Source: Microbacterium atlanticum (lineage in GTDB: Bacteria > Actinomycetota > Actinomycetes > Actinomycetales > Microbacteriaceae). Taken from it: a stretch of 64,000 nucleotides of DNA. The first letter of the stretch is position 1; the number at the start of each line of letters is the position of its first letter. Positions 47,713 through 56,383 of this stretch are shown here, piece after piece. The position numbers and the translations under genes were made by a program. Under the pieces are notes generated by a model, which worked only from the letters and a program-made list of their open reading frames with translations, did no database searches and had not been told where the DNA came from. The stretch lies in the NCBI RefSeq assembly GCF_015277815.1, contig NZ_CP063813.1:1736001-1800000 (forward strand). Direction: 5' to 3'.

Positions 47713-48603
47713 GTGACCACTGCCGACACGGGAACCGACCGCGTCAAGCGCGGACTCGCCGAGATGCTCAAGGGCGGCGTCATCATGGACGTCGTCACGG
47801 CGGAGCAGGCCAAGATCGCCGAGGACGCCGGCGCCGTGGCGGTCATGGCCCTGGAGCGCGTGCCGGCCGACATCCGCGCACAGGGGGGCGTCGCGCGCAT
47901 GAGCGACCCCGACCTCATCGACGACATCATCGCGTCGGTCTCGATCCCGGTGATGGCCAAGGCCCGCATCGGCCACTTCGTCGAGGCGCAGGTGCTCCAG
48001 GAGCTCGGCGTCGACTACATCGACGAGTCCGAGGTGCTCTCGCCCGCGGACTACGTGAACCACATCGACAAGTGGAAGTTCACCGTCCCGTTCGTGTGCG
48101 GCGCCACCAACCTCGGCGAGGCGCTGCGCCGTATCAACGAGGGCGCGGCCATGATCCGCTCCAAGGGCGAAGCCGGCACCGGCGACGTCTCCGAGGCGAC
48201 CAAGCACATCCGCAAGATCAGCTCCGAGATCAACGTCCTGCGTTCGATGACCAAGGACGAGCTGTACGTCGCGGCCAAGGAGCTCCAGGCCCCCTACGAG
48301 CTCGTCGCCGAGATCGCCGAGACCGGCAAGCTCCCGGTGGTGCTCTTCGTCGCCGGCGGCGTGGCTACACCGGCCGACGCGGCGATGATGATGCAGCTCG
48401 GTGCCGACGGCGTGTTCGTCGGCTCGGGCATCTTCAAGTCGGGCAACCCCGCTGAACGGGCGGCGGCGATCGTGAAGGCGACGACCTTCTACGACGACGC
48501 CAAGGTGATCGCCGACGTGTCGCGCGGACTCGGCGAGGCGATGGTGGGGATCAACGTCGCCGACCTCGCCGCTCCGCACCGGCTCGCCGAGCGCGGCTGG
48601 TGA
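47713..48603 (+). CDS. pdxS: Pyridoxal 5'-phosphate synthase, lyase subunit
   Basis: This barrel subunit makes PLP directly from ribose 5-phosphate, glyceraldehyde 3-phosphate and ammonia. The 296-residue protein has [39 protein letters not shown], the catalytic lysine in [12 protein letters not shown] and the later one in [12 protein letters not shown], and [21 protein letters not shown]. The GTG at 47713 was chosen because GAAGGGA lies six bases upstream; the ATG at 47698 has no such site. Next gene pdxT overlaps by four bases. Confidence 0.95.
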   Translation: MTTADTGTDRVKRGLAEMLKGGVIMDVVTAEQAKIAEDAGAVAVMALERVPADIRAQGGVARMSDPDLIDDIIASVSIPVMAKARIGHFVEAQVLQELGVDYIDESEVLSPADYVNHIDKWKFTVPFVCGATNLGEALRRINEGAAMIRSKGEAGTGDVSEATKHIRKISSEINVLRSMTKDELYVAAKELQAPYELVAEIAETGKLPVVLFVAGGVATPADAAMMMQLGADGVFVGSGIFKSGNPAERAAAIVKATTFYDDAKVIADVSRGLGEAMVGINVADLAAPHRLAERGW

Positions 48604-49202
48604 CGACGGCCCGACCGCGCGTCGGCGTCCTCGCGCTGCAGGGGGACGTCCGTGAGCACGTCCGCGTGCTCACGGACCTCGGCGCCGAGGCGTCGACCGT
48701 GCGCCGGCCCGATGAGCTCGCCGGCGTGGACGGTCTCGTCCTCCCGGGCGGGGAGTCCAGCGTGATCGACAAGCTCGCGCGAGCCTTCGGGATGCAGGGG
48801 CCCGTGCGTGATGCGATCGCCGGCGGCATGCCGGTGTACGGCACCTGCGCCGGCCTGATCCTCCTCGCGGACAGGATCACCGACGGCATCGCCGGCCAGC
48901 AGACGTTCGGCGGCCTGGACGTCACGGTTCGCCGGAACGCATTCGGCAGTCAGGTCGACTCGTTCGAGGTGGACCTCGACGTCCCCGTCCTCGAGGGCCC
49001 CGACGTGCACGCGGTGTTCATCCGCGCGCCGCTGGTCGAGGAGGCCGGCGAGGGGGTGGAGCGCCTGGCCGCACTGGCCGACGGCCGGATCGTGGCCGTC
49101 CGGCAGGGAGCCCTCCTCGGCACCTCGTTCCACCCGGAGGTGACCGGAGAGCATCGCTTCCACGCGCTGTTCCTCGACATGGTCCGGGATCGGGCCCGCT
49201 GA
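48600..49202 (+). CDS. pdxT: Pyridoxal 5'-phosphate synthase, glutaminase subunit
   Basis: This subunit supplies ammonia from glutamine to PdxS. The 200-residue protein has [28 protein letters not shown], the nucleophilic cysteine in [12 protein letters not shown], and the His-Glu pair in [14 protein letters not shown]. The GTG start overlaps the pdxS stop. Confidence 0.95.
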   Translation: MTTARPRVGVLALQGDVREHVRVLTDLGAEASTVRRPDELAGVDGLVLPGGESSVIDKLARAFGMQGPVRDAIAGGMPVYGTCAGLILLADRITDGIAGQQTFGGLDVTVRRNAFGSQVDSFEVDLDVPVLEGPDVHAVFIRAPLVEEAGEGVERLAALADGRIVAVRQGALLGTSFHPEVTGEHRFHALFLDMVRDRAR

Positions 49203-49225
49203 CCGTCGGATGCCGCACCGCGAGG

Positions 49226-49231
49226 TACATT
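49226..49231 (+). promoter_or_regulatory. -10 element, leaderless EVE-like gene
   Basis: TACATT followed by seven bases and the ATG at 49239. Confidence 0.5.
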
Positions 49232-49238
49232 CGCACCC

Positions 49239-49760
49239 ATGACGATCGACCCCTGGTGGCGCGAGCACCCGGAAGAGCGCTACTGGATGATCGCCCCCTC
49301 CCGCGGCGTCGTCGGCGACGCCCTGTCGGCCCCGAAGGCGCGAGTGGGCCGTCGGTTCGAGTGGTCGCACGAGCTCGTCGCATTCACCGAGCCCGGTGAC
49401 ACGCTCTTCGTGTGGGACCGCACCGGGCCCGCTCCGGGCATCGCCGCGTGGGGGCGGGTGCTCGGTCCCCTCGGCGAGGAGACCCGGGCCCGCCGGGGCG
49501 CGGAGCTGCGCCACTGGCGCATGCCCATCAGCGACACCCTCCGCCTGGCGTCGCCCATCACCCTCGCTCAGCTCCGTCGTGTCGGAGCCGAGATCGTCGC
49601 GGTCCGCGATCGCGTCGAGCAGGTGACCCCGGGACCGGTGTACTTCCCGTTCATCGGGTCGGCGCAGACGCTCGCGCCCGCTCCGGCCTACTTGACGAAG
49701 ATGCCGCGGGACCTCGTGGCGCTGCTGTCGTCGCGGTTCGGGTTCGAGTTCGCCCTCTGA
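49239..49760 (+). CDS. EVE/PUA-like domain protein
   Basis: A 173-residue soluble protein. The central GDTLFVWDRTGPAPGIAAWGRVLG resembles the strand-turn-strand of EVE or PUA-like domains, where the pattern is G-D-x-h-h-h-W followed by G-I-x-A-x-G-x-V. Such domains bind RNA or modified bases, but I cannot assign a substrate. It ends in a short helix-strand LLSSRFGFEFAL. It lies alone, with its own leaderless-type promoter, between pdxT and yebC. Confidence 0.65.
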   Translation: MTIDPWWREHPEERYWMIAPSRGVVGDALSAPKARVGRRFEWSHELVAFTEPGDTLFVWDRTGPAPGIAAWGRVLGPLGEETRARRGAELRHWRMPISDTLRLASPITLAQLRRVGAEIVAVRDRVEQVTPGPVYFPFIGSAQTLAPAPAYLTKMPRDLVALLSSRFGFEFAL

Positions 49761-49837
49761 CACCCCGAGCGCCGAGCCGGAGTCGGCGCAGCCACCGCAG
49801 CGGCGCCCGCGACGGCGAAGCGCCGGCGCGCGGGGAA

Positions 49838-49843
49838 TACAAT
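49838..49843 (+). promoter_or_regulatory. -10 element for yebC
   Basis: TACAAT, one base from the ideal hexamer, 74 bases before the yebC ATG. No clear -35 is visible. Confidence 0.45.
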
Positions 49844-49917
49844 TGTCCGTCAGGCGGGCGCCGCGCCGCACGGCGCAGGCTGGTGCGAACCGCCGACCAG
49901 CGTGATTCAGGAGGACC

Positions 49918-50679
49918 ATGTCCGGGCATTCCAAGTGGGCGACGACCAAGCACAAGAAGGCGGTCATCGACGCGCGCCGTGCGAAGTCGTGGGCCAAGCT
50001 CATCAAGAACATCGAGGTCGCCGCGAAGCTGGGCGGGCCCGACCTCGCGGGCAACCCGACGCTGTTCGACGCCGTGCTGAAGGCGAAGAAGACGTCGGTC
50101 CCGAAGGACAACATCGACCGCGCCATCAAGCGCGGCGCCGGCATCGGCGGCGAATCGGTCGAGTACTCGTCGATCATGTACGAGGGCTACGGACCGTCGG
50201 GCGTCGCCCTGATGATCGAGTGCCTCACCGACAACAAGAACCGCGCCGCCGCCGAGGTGCGCACCGCCCTCAGCCGCAACGGCGGAACGCTGGCCGACCC
50301 CGGGAGCGTGGCCTACAACTTCACGCGGAAGGGCGTCATCGTCGTCGGCGGCGAGACGACGAGCGAGGACGACGTCATGATGGCCGTGCTGGAGGCGGGC
50401 GCGGAAGAGGTCGAGCCGCACGCGCAGGGCTTCGAGGTCATCACCGAGGCGTCCGACCTCGTGACGGTCCGCACCGCGCTGCAGGAGGCGGGCATCGACT
50501 ACGAGTCCGCCGACGTCGAGTTCGTCCCCAATCTCAAGGTCGAGGTCGACGCCGACACGGCGCGCAAGGTGTTCCGCCTCATCGACGCCCTCGAGGACAG
50601 CGACGACGTGCAGAACGTCTACAGCAATTTCGACCTGACGCCCGAGGTCCAGGCCGAGCTCGAGGACGACGAGGACTGA
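49918..50679 (+). CDS. yebC: YebC/PmpR family protein
   Basis: A 253-residue protein of the YebC family. Bacterial members have been reported both as DNA-binding regulators and as translation factors that help ribosomes through proline stretches. Recognisable parts are [54 protein letters not shown] and [14 protein letters not shown]. The position before ruvCAB is conserved widely. CAGGAGG precedes the ATG. Confidence 0.94.
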   Translation: MSGHSKWATTKHKKAVIDARRAKSWAKLIKNIEVAAKLGGPDLAGNPTLFDAVLKAKKTSVPKDNIDRAIKRGAGIGGESVEYSSIMYEGYGPSGVALMIECLTDNKNRAAAEVRTALSRNGGTLADPGSVAYNFTRKGVIVVGGETTSEDDVMMAVLEAGAEEVEPHAQGFEVITEASDLVTVRTALQEAGIDYESADVEFVPNLKVEVDADTARKVFRLIDALEDSDDVQNVYSNFDLTPEVQAELEDDED

Positions 50680-50690
50680 CGAGCGATCAC

Positions 50691-50725
50691 GGATGCCTCT
50701 CCCAGCGCGCCTGGGGGAGGCATCC
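50691..50725 (+). terminator. Intrinsic terminator after yebC
   Basis: GGATGCCTC-t-CCCAG, five-base loop, CTGGG-g-GAGGCATCC: 14 pairs plus one T-G wobble, 11 bases after the yebC stop. It separates yebC from the ruv genes. Confidence 0.85.
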
Positions 50726-50737
50726 GTCGTCCTCGCC

Positions 50738-50743
50738 TAGCGT
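50738..50743 (+). promoter_or_regulatory. -10 element, leaderless ruvC
   Basis: TAGCGT followed by exactly six bases and the GTG at 50750, 12 bases after the terminator. Confidence 0.55.
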
Positions 50744-50749
50744 GGGGGA

Positions 50750-51322
50750 GTGCCATCCTCCCGCGGCCCTCTGCGCGTGCTCGGAATCGATCCGGGCCTC
50801 ACCCGCTGCGGCGTGGGCGTGGTCGACGTGCTGCCCGACCGGTCTGCGAGCCTCGTGCATGTCGGCGTGGTGCGCTCCGATCCCAACGCGCCGATCGAGG
50901 AGAGGCTGGCGCTGATCGCGACGGGCCTGCGGACGGTGCTGGACGCGCACGCCCCCGACGTCGTCGCGGTCGAGCGCGTCTTCGCGCAGCACAATCGCCA
51001 GACGGTCATGGGCACCGCACAGGCGAGTGGCATCGCGCTCCTCGTCGCGGGCGAACGGGGTCTTCCCGCGGCGACCCACACGCCGTCGGAGGTCAAGGCC
51101 GCCATCACCGGCTACGGCAACGCCGACAAGCGGCAGGTGCAGACCATGGTGGCGCGCGTGCTGCGACTGGAGGAGCTGCCCAAACCCGCCGACGCCGCCG
51201 ACGCCCTGGCGCTGGCGCTGTGCCATGCGTGGCGCGGCGCCCCCGCGGGGAGCGGGTCCTCCGGCCCACTGACGCCGGCGCAGCGCGCGTGGGCCGATGC
51301 CGAGCGGCTCGCGCGGCGATGA
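50750..51322 (+). CDS. ruvC: Holliday junction resolvase RuvC
   Basis: This endonuclease cuts four-way junctions at the end of recombination. The 190-residue protein has the catalytic acidic residues in [18 protein letters not shown] and [29 protein letters not shown] is the DNA-contacting loop. The GTG start is leaderless in type. ruvA follows after 61 bases with its own -10, so ruvC and ruvAB can be transcribed separately. Confidence 0.95.
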   Translation: MPSSRGPLRVLGIDPGLTRCGVGVVDVLPDRSASLVHVGVVRSDPNAPIEERLALIATGLRTVLDAHAPDVVAVERVFAQHNRQTVMGTAQASGIALLVAGERGLPAATHTPSEVKAAITGYGNADKRQVQTMVARVLRLEELPKPADAADALALALCHAWRGAPAGSGSSGPLTPAQRAWADAERLARR

Positions 51323-51371
51323 CGCCGACGCCGGCGCGCGTGTCGCTCGAACAAACGTCCGAACCGCGCCG

Positions 51372-51377
51372 TAGGCT
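51372..51377 (+). promoter_or_regulatory. -10 element, leaderless ruvA
   Basis: TAGGCT followed by exactly six bases and the ATG at 51384. Confidence 0.55.
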
Positions 51378-51383
51378 CGGAGC

Positions 51384-52010
51384 ATGATCTCCTCAGTTCG
51401 CGGCACCGCCGTGCACGTCGATGCGGATGCGGTCGTCGTCGAGGTCGGGGGAGTCGGGCTGCACGTCGCCGTCACCCCGCAGGTCGCGCGCATGACACAC
51501 GTCGGCGACGCCATCACCCTTCACACCAGCCTCATCGTCCGCGAGGATGCCCTGTCGCTCTTCGGGTTCCAGTCCCGTGAGGAGCTCGGCGTCTTCGCCC
51601 TGCTGCTCGGGGTCACCGGCGTCGGGCCCAAGTCGGCCCTGGGCGTGCTGTCGACCCTGTCCGTCCCACAGATCGCGGACGCCGTCGCCGCCGACGATGA
51701 TGCACCGTTCCGGCGCGTGTCGGGGATCGGCCCGAAGACCGCGAAGCTCATCGTGGTGCAGCTGGCCGGGAAGATCGCGGTGTCGCGGCCCGGGGGTCCC
51801 ACCGCAGGGGCCGGCACGCTGCCGGCTGCGATCCCGGCGCAGGTGGTGCAGGCGCTCGTGGGCCTCGGCTGGTCGGAGCGGGTGGCGGCAGAAGCCGTCG
51901 ACACGGTCGCCGCCGACGCGACCGACCGCGATCGCTCGTCTGTGCCCGCGCTGCTGCGCCTGACGCTGTCGAGCCTCGGCCCGGCACGGAAGGAGCCGGT
52001 CGGTGGCTGA
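51384..52010 (+). CDS. ruvA: Holliday junction branch-migration protein RuvA
   Basis: This tetramer holds the Holliday junction for RuvB. The 208-residue protein has an OB-fold (residues 1-62), two helix-hairpin-helix motifs ([15 protein letters not shown] and [19 protein letters not shown]), and a C-terminal RuvB-binding domain ([19 protein letters not shown]). Its end overlaps ruvB by eight bases. Confidence 0.95.
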   Translation: MISSVRGTAVHVDADAVVVEVGGVGLHVAVTPQVARMTHVGDAITLHTSLIVREDALSLFGFQSREELGVFALLLGVTGVGPKSALGVLSTLSVPQIADAVAADDDAPFRRVSGIGPKTAKLIVVQLAGKIAVSRPGGPTAGAGTLPAAIPAQVVQALVGLGWSERVAAEAVDTVAADATDRDRSSVPALLRLTLSSLGPARKEPVGG

Positions 52011-53031
52011 GGTGCGCGAGACCAGTCAGCACGTCGACGAGGCCGAGCTCGCGATCGAAGGCGCGCTTCGCCCCGGTTCGCTCGCCGAGTTCGTCGGGCA
52101 GCAGAAGGTCCGCGGCCAGATGCAGCTGCTGCTGGACGCGGCCCGCATCCAGCAGCGACCCGCCGACCACATCCTGCTCTCCGGACCCCCTGGGCTCGGC
52201 AAGACGACGCTGGCCATGATCGTCGCGCACGAGAGCGAGCGACCGCTGCGACTGTCCAGCGGTCCCGCGATCCAGCACGCCGGCGATCTCGCGGCGCTGC
52301 TGTCGAGCCTGACGCCCGGTGAGGTGCTCTTCATCGACGAGGTGCATCGCATGGCGCGCTCAGCGGAGGAGATGCTGTACCTCGCGATGGAGGACTTCCG
52401 CATCGACATCATGGTCGGCAAGGGCGCCGGCGCGACGAGCATCCCCCTGGACCTGGCCCCGTTCACGCTGGTCGGCGCCACGACGCGGTCGGGCCTGCTG
52501 CCCAATCCCCTTCGCGACCGCTTCGGCTTCACCGCGCACCTGGAGTACTACGAGCCCGAAGAGCTCGAGCGCGTCATCGAACGGTCGGCCGCGATGCTGG
52601 GCGTCTCGCTGCCGCCCGCCGCGCGCGCCGAGATCGCGCGCCGCTCACGGGGGACGCCGCGCATCGCCAACCGTCTGCTCCGCCGGGTGCGCGACTACCT
52701 CGTCGTGCACGGCAACCGCCGGGGCGCCGACATCGCCACCGTGGACGCGGCGCTGGACCTCTACGACGTCGACGCCATCGGGCTGGACCGCCTCGACCGC
52801 GCCGTCCTGGACGCGCTCGTGCGGCGCTTCCGCGGCGGGCCGGTGGGGCTCGGCACCCTCTCGGTCGCCGTGGGCGAGGAGCCCGACACGATCGAGTCCG
52901 TCGTCGAGCCGTACCTGGTTCGGATCGGGTTCATGGGCCGCACCCCCCGCGGGCGCATCGCGATGCCGGAGGCCTACGCCCACCTCGGCGTGCCGCTCCT
53001 CGACTCGGCGCTGCGACTCGATGACCTATAA
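52003..53031 (+). CDS. ruvB: Holliday junction branch-migration motor RuvB
   Basis: This AAA+ helicase drives branch migration on RuvA. The 342-residue protein has [15 protein letters not shown], Walker [13 protein letters not shown], Walker [11 protein letters not shown], sensor 1 [11 protein letters not shown], arginine finger region LRDRFGF, and a C-terminal winged helix with [14 protein letters not shown]. Its last codons and stop contain a perfect TATAAT that serves the next operon. Confidence 0.96.
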   Translation: MAEVRETSQHVDEAELAIEGALRPGSLAEFVGQQKVRGQMQLLLDAARIQQRPADHILLSGPPGLGKTTLAMIVAHESERPLRLSSGPAIQHAGDLAALLSSLTPGEVLFIDEVHRMARSAEEMLYLAMEDFRIDIMVGKGAGATSIPLDLAPFTLVGATTRSGLLPNPLRDRFGFTAHLEYYEPEELERVIERSAAMLGVSLPPAARAEIARRSRGTPRIANRLLRRVRDYLVVHGNRRGADIATVDAALDLYDVDAIGLDRLDRAVLDALVRRFRGGPVGLGTLSVAVGEEPDTIESVVEPYLVRIGFMGRTPRGRIAMPEAYAHLGVPLLDSALRLDDL

Positions 53032-53032
53032 T
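53027..53032 (+). promoter_or_regulatory. Consensus -10 TATAAT for yajC-secDF
   Basis: A perfect TATAAT overlapping the ruvB stop codon, 82 bases before yajC. It is the best -10 hexamer in the window; no -35 match is seen at the right distance. Confidence 0.5.
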
Positions 53033-53114
53033 CGCTGGAGGCTTTCGCCGAACCCCTCCTGCAAGGCAGTGCCGCCGTCGGCGCACGCCTGAACCGAAAG
53101 GTGCTCTCGCCTCC

Positions 53115-53573
53115 ATGGATCTCGCTTCGTTCCTGAGCAATTACGGCCTCATCATCCTGCTGGCCGGACTCCTCGTCTTCATGTTCTGGAGCTCGCGCCG
53201 GCGGATGCAGAAGCAGAAGCTCGAGCAGGAGGAGAAGGCCCGTCAGACCGTCCCCGGCGCAGAGGTGCTGCTGCAGGGAGGCCTGTACGGCACGATCGTC
53301 TCCTACGACGCCGACAACCTCGACCAGCCGGCCATCGTGGAGCTGGCGCCCGGCGTGCAGATCAAGGTTCACAGCCAGGCGATCCTGCGCATCGTGAACC
53401 CCACCGTCGGCGCCGTCTCCGAGGACGAGTACCTCGCCGCCGAAGAGAGCCACGCCGAGTACGCCGAGGGCGTCGCGAACGGTGACATCAGCTCGATCAG
53501 CGACGACCAGGCCGCCGCCGGCAACACCAAGGCCGACCCCGACACCGAGTCCGGCACCAAGTCGCAGGGCTGA
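53115..53573 (+). CDS. yajC: Preprotein translocase subunit YajC
   Basis: A 152-residue single-pass membrane protein that joins SecDF at the Sec translocon. The hydrophobic helix YGLIILLAGLLVFMFW (about residues 10-25) is followed by basic residues, then the family domain PGAEVLLQGGLYGTIVSYD, and an acidic C-terminal tail of about 50 residues. SecD follows 42 bases later. Confidence 0.92.
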   Translation: MDLASFLSNYGLIILLAGLLVFMFWSSRRRMQKQKLEQEEKARQTVPGAEVLLQGGLYGTIVSYDADNLDQPAIVELAPGVQIKVHSQAILRIVNPTVGAVSEDEYLAAEESHAEYAEGVANGDISSISDDQAAAGNTKADPDTESGTKSQG

Positions 53574-53615
53574 CGCCCCTCCTCCGCCCGTTCGGGCATC
53601 CAAGAAAGCAGACAC

Positions 53616-55337
53616 GTGGCGACATCCACTCCCGTCCGGCATGCGTGGCGCGCGCTGACCGGCCTCCTCGCCATCACGGCCCTCCTGTTCGGAATCAACG
53701 CCCTCGGCGTGTACGTGTTCGGACAGAGCTCGTGGACCCCCGCCCTGGCGCTGGACCTGCAGGGCGGCACGCAGATCGTCCTCGAGGCCCAGACCGAGGA
53801 CGGGGCCGACCCGTCGGCCGAGCAGATGGAGCAGGCGGTCACGATCATCCGCCAGCGCGTCGACGCCTCGGGCGTCGGCGAGGCCGAGGTGACGACGCAG
53901 GCGGGCAACCAGATCGTCGTGCAGATCCCCGGTCAGGCCGACGAGGAGACGCGCAACCGGATCGAGGCCTCCGCGCAGCTGCAGCTGCGCGCGGTGCTGT
54001 TCGCGGGCGACCCCGCCACCGAGTTCGTCGGCGAGGACGGCAACGCCACGCCGTACCCCACACCCGACCCCTCGCTGCAGGCGACCCCGACGACGTCGCC
54101 GACCAACGGCAGCGACACGGCGTGGATCACGCCCGCGCTGCAGGCGGAGTTCCTCGCATACGACTGCTCCGACCCCGCCAACGACCCGGCCTCCGCTCCC
54201 GCCGACGAGCCGCTCATCACGTGTGATGCCGACCGGACCGTCAAGTACATCCTCGGGCCGGTCGAGCTGGACGGCTCGTCGATCGACGATGCGACGTTCG
54301 GCCTGCAGCAGCAGAACGGACTCTGGGCGGTCAACCTTCAGTTCGACGGCGAGGGCACCGGGACGTTCGGCGAGATCAGCCAGCGCCTGTACGGCGCGGA
54401 GCCGCCGCTGAACCAGTTCGCCTTCGTGCTGGACGGCTACGTGCTGTCGGCCCCCTCCATGAACGGCGTGATCACCGACGGCAAGCCGAGCATCACCGGC
54501 AGCTTCACGCAGGAGACCGCCAAGGTGCTCGCCGACCAGCTCAAGTACGGCGCGCTGCCGCTGAGCTTCACGGTCGAGAGCTCCAACTCGATCTCGGCGA
54601 CGCTCGGCTCGCAGCAGCTGCAGATCGGCCTCATCGCCGGTCTCATCGGTCTCGCGCTGGTCGCGCTGTACTCGCTCATCGTGTACCGCGCGCTCGGTTT
54701 CATCATCATCGCGTCGCTCGCGGTGATGGCGGTGCTCACCTACATCACGCTGTGCATCCTCGCGTGGCGCATGGGCTTCCGCCTCTCGCTCGCCGGTGTC
54801 GCCGGCCTCATCGTGACGATCGGCTTCACGGCCGACTCGTTCATCGTGTACTTCGAGCGCATCCGCGACGAGCTGCGAGACGGCAAGTCGATCACCGCGG
54901 CCGTCGAGGACGGCTGGGGTCGCGCGAAGCGCACGATCTACATCTCGAAGTCGATCAACATCCTGGCCGCCGTGGTGCTGTACATCCTCGCGGACTCGAC
55001 GGTGAAGGGCTTCGCCTTCACCCTCGGTCTCACGACGGCCATCGACGTGCTGATCTTCATCCTGTTCACCCACCCGGTGCTGCAGCTGCTGGCACGCACG
55101 CGGTTCTTCGGGTCGGGGCATCCGCTGTCCGGCCTGGACCCGACCGCCCTCGGCGCGGTGTACCGCGGCCGCGCCCAGTTCCGCGAGCCGGTGCCGGCCG
55201 CAGGCGCGGCCGGCCGCCGCACCGTGAAGGCGCGCGGGGAAGCGGCACGACGCCAGACCATCGCCGAGCGCAAGCAGGCGGAGCTCGCCGCAGCCGACAG
55301 CAGGCCGGGCACGACCGTCAAGGAGGGAGACGACTGA
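53616..55337 (+). CDS. secD: Protein translocase subunit SecD
   Basis: This proton-driven membrane protein helps pull exported proteins out of SecYEG. The 573-residue protein has one N-terminal helix and a large external domain starting with ALDLQGGTQIVLEA (D1 motif). Five helices follow in the C-terminal half, including SITGSFTQETAKVLADQLKYG, GFTADSFIVYFERIRDE and FAFTLGLTTAIDVL. A long low-complexity insert of about 60 residues (about 145-205) lies in the external domain. Its TGA overlaps the secF ATG. Confidence 0.94.
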   Translation: MATSTPVRHAWRALTGLLAITALLFGINALGVYVFGQSSWTPALALDLQGGTQIVLEAQTEDGADPSAEQMEQAVTIIRQRVDASGVGEAEVTTQAGNQIVVQIPGQADEETRNRIEASAQLQLRAVLFAGDPATEFVGEDGNATPYPTPDPSLQATPTTSPTNGSDTAWITPALQAEFLAYDCSDPANDPASAPADEPLITCDADRTVKYILGPVELDGSSIDDATFGLQQQNGLWAVNLQFDGEGTGTFGEISQRLYGAEPPLNQFAFVLDGYVLSAPSMNGVITDGKPSITGSFTQETAKVLADQLKYGALPLSFTVESSNSISATLGSQQLQIGLIAGLIGLALVALYSLIVYRALGFIIIASLAVMAVLTYITLCILAWRMGFRLSLAGVAGLIVTIGFTADSFIVYFERIRDELRDGKSITAAVEDGWGRAKRTIYISKSINILAAVVLYILADSTVKGFAFTLGLTTAIDVLIFILFTHPVLQLLARTRFFGSGHPLSGLDPTALGAVYRGRAQFREPVPAAGAAGRRTVKARGEAARRQTIAERKQAELAAADSRPGTTVKEGDD

Positions 55338-56329
55338 TGCGCTCCATGAGCCAGTTCGGCAACGACCTCTACACGGGCAAGACGTCCTTCCCCTTCGTCG
55401 GCCGCCGGAACCTGTGGTTCCTCATCGCCGCGCTCCTCGTGCTCGGGTCGGCGCTCGTTCCCCTGTTCCGGCCGATCCAGTTCTCCATCGAGTTCACCGG
55501 CGGCTCGCAGTTCACCGTCAACGGAGTGCAGTCGCCGGTCGACCAGTCGCTCGCCACGGACGCGGTGCTCTCGGTGGTTCCCGACGCGACGACGAAGGTC
55601 GTCACGATCGGCGAGGACGCGGTGCGCGTCCAGACGGACCAGATGACGGATGCCGAGAGCCGCGAGGTCTCCGACGCCCTGGCCGAGGCCTACGGCGTCC
55701 CGGCCAGCGAGGTGAGCTACGCCTTCATCGGCCCGAGCTGGGGCGCCGACGTGACCCGCCAGTCGCTGTGGGGCCTGGCGATCTTCCTCGCGCTGACCTT
55801 CATCATCCTGGCGCTGTACTTCCGCACCTGGAAGATGTCGGTGTCGGCGATCATCGGCCTCGTCGATGTGCTGATCATCACCATCGGGATCTACGCCCTC
55901 TTCGGGTTCGAGATCTCTCCCGCCGCGGTGATCGGCTTCCTGACGATCCTCTCGTATGCGCTCTATGACACCACTGTCGTGTTCGACAAGATCAGGGAGA
56001 ACACGAGTGAGGACGGCGAGGTGTCCGGTCGCACGTTCGGCGAGTCGGTCAACCTCGCCGTGAACCAGACGCTCGTGCGCTCGATCAACACCACCGTCGT
56101 GGCGATCCTGCCGACCGGCGCGATCCTGTTCATCGGTCTGATCTGGGTCGGCGCGCAGACACTCACCGATCTCTCGCTGTCGATCTTCGTGGGCACGATC
56201 GTGGCGGCGTACTCGACCATCTTCGTCGCCGCCCCGCTGTACTCGCTGCTGCGCGAGAACGAGCCGGCGATCAAGGCCCGCGATGCGCGCGTGATCGCGG
56301 CGCGCGAGCTGGCCGGCATCCCGGCCTGA
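55337..56329 (+). CDS. secF: Protein translocase subunit SecF
   Basis: Partner of SecD, 330 residues, with six membrane helices. It has the FSIEFTGGSQFTV motif of the first external domain, IGFLTILSYALYDTTVVFDKIREN and NLAVNQTLVRSINTTVVAILP. The start is the ATG overlapping the secD stop by one base (TGATG), with GGAGGGAG upstream. The reading frame extends further upstream inside secD, without support. Confidence 0.94.
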   Translation: MRSMSQFGNDLYTGKTSFPFVGRRNLWFLIAALLVLGSALVPLFRPIQFSIEFTGGSQFTVNGVQSPVDQSLATDAVLSVVPDATTKVVTIGEDAVRVQTDQMTDAESREVSDALAEAYGVPASEVSYAFIGPSWGADVTRQSLWGLAIFLALTFIILALYFRTWKMSVSAIIGLVDVLIITIGIYALFGFEISPAAVIGFLTILSYALYDTTVVFDKIRENTSEDGEVSGRTFGESVNLAVNQTLVRSINTTVVAILPTGAILFIGLIWVGAQTLTDLSLSIFVGTIVAAYSTIFVAAPLYSLLRENEPAIKARDARVIAARELAGIPA

Positions 56330-56347
56330 GCGCGCGACACGCGGGCG

Positions 56348-56353
56348 TAGGAT
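56348..56353 (+). promoter_or_regulatory. -10 element for rel
   Basis: TAGGAT 30 bases before the ATG of rel; the short leader contains the GGAGGGGAGGG ribosome site. Confidence 0.4.
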
Positions 56354-56383
56354 TGTGAGGTCCGGCGGAGGGGAGGGTTTCGT

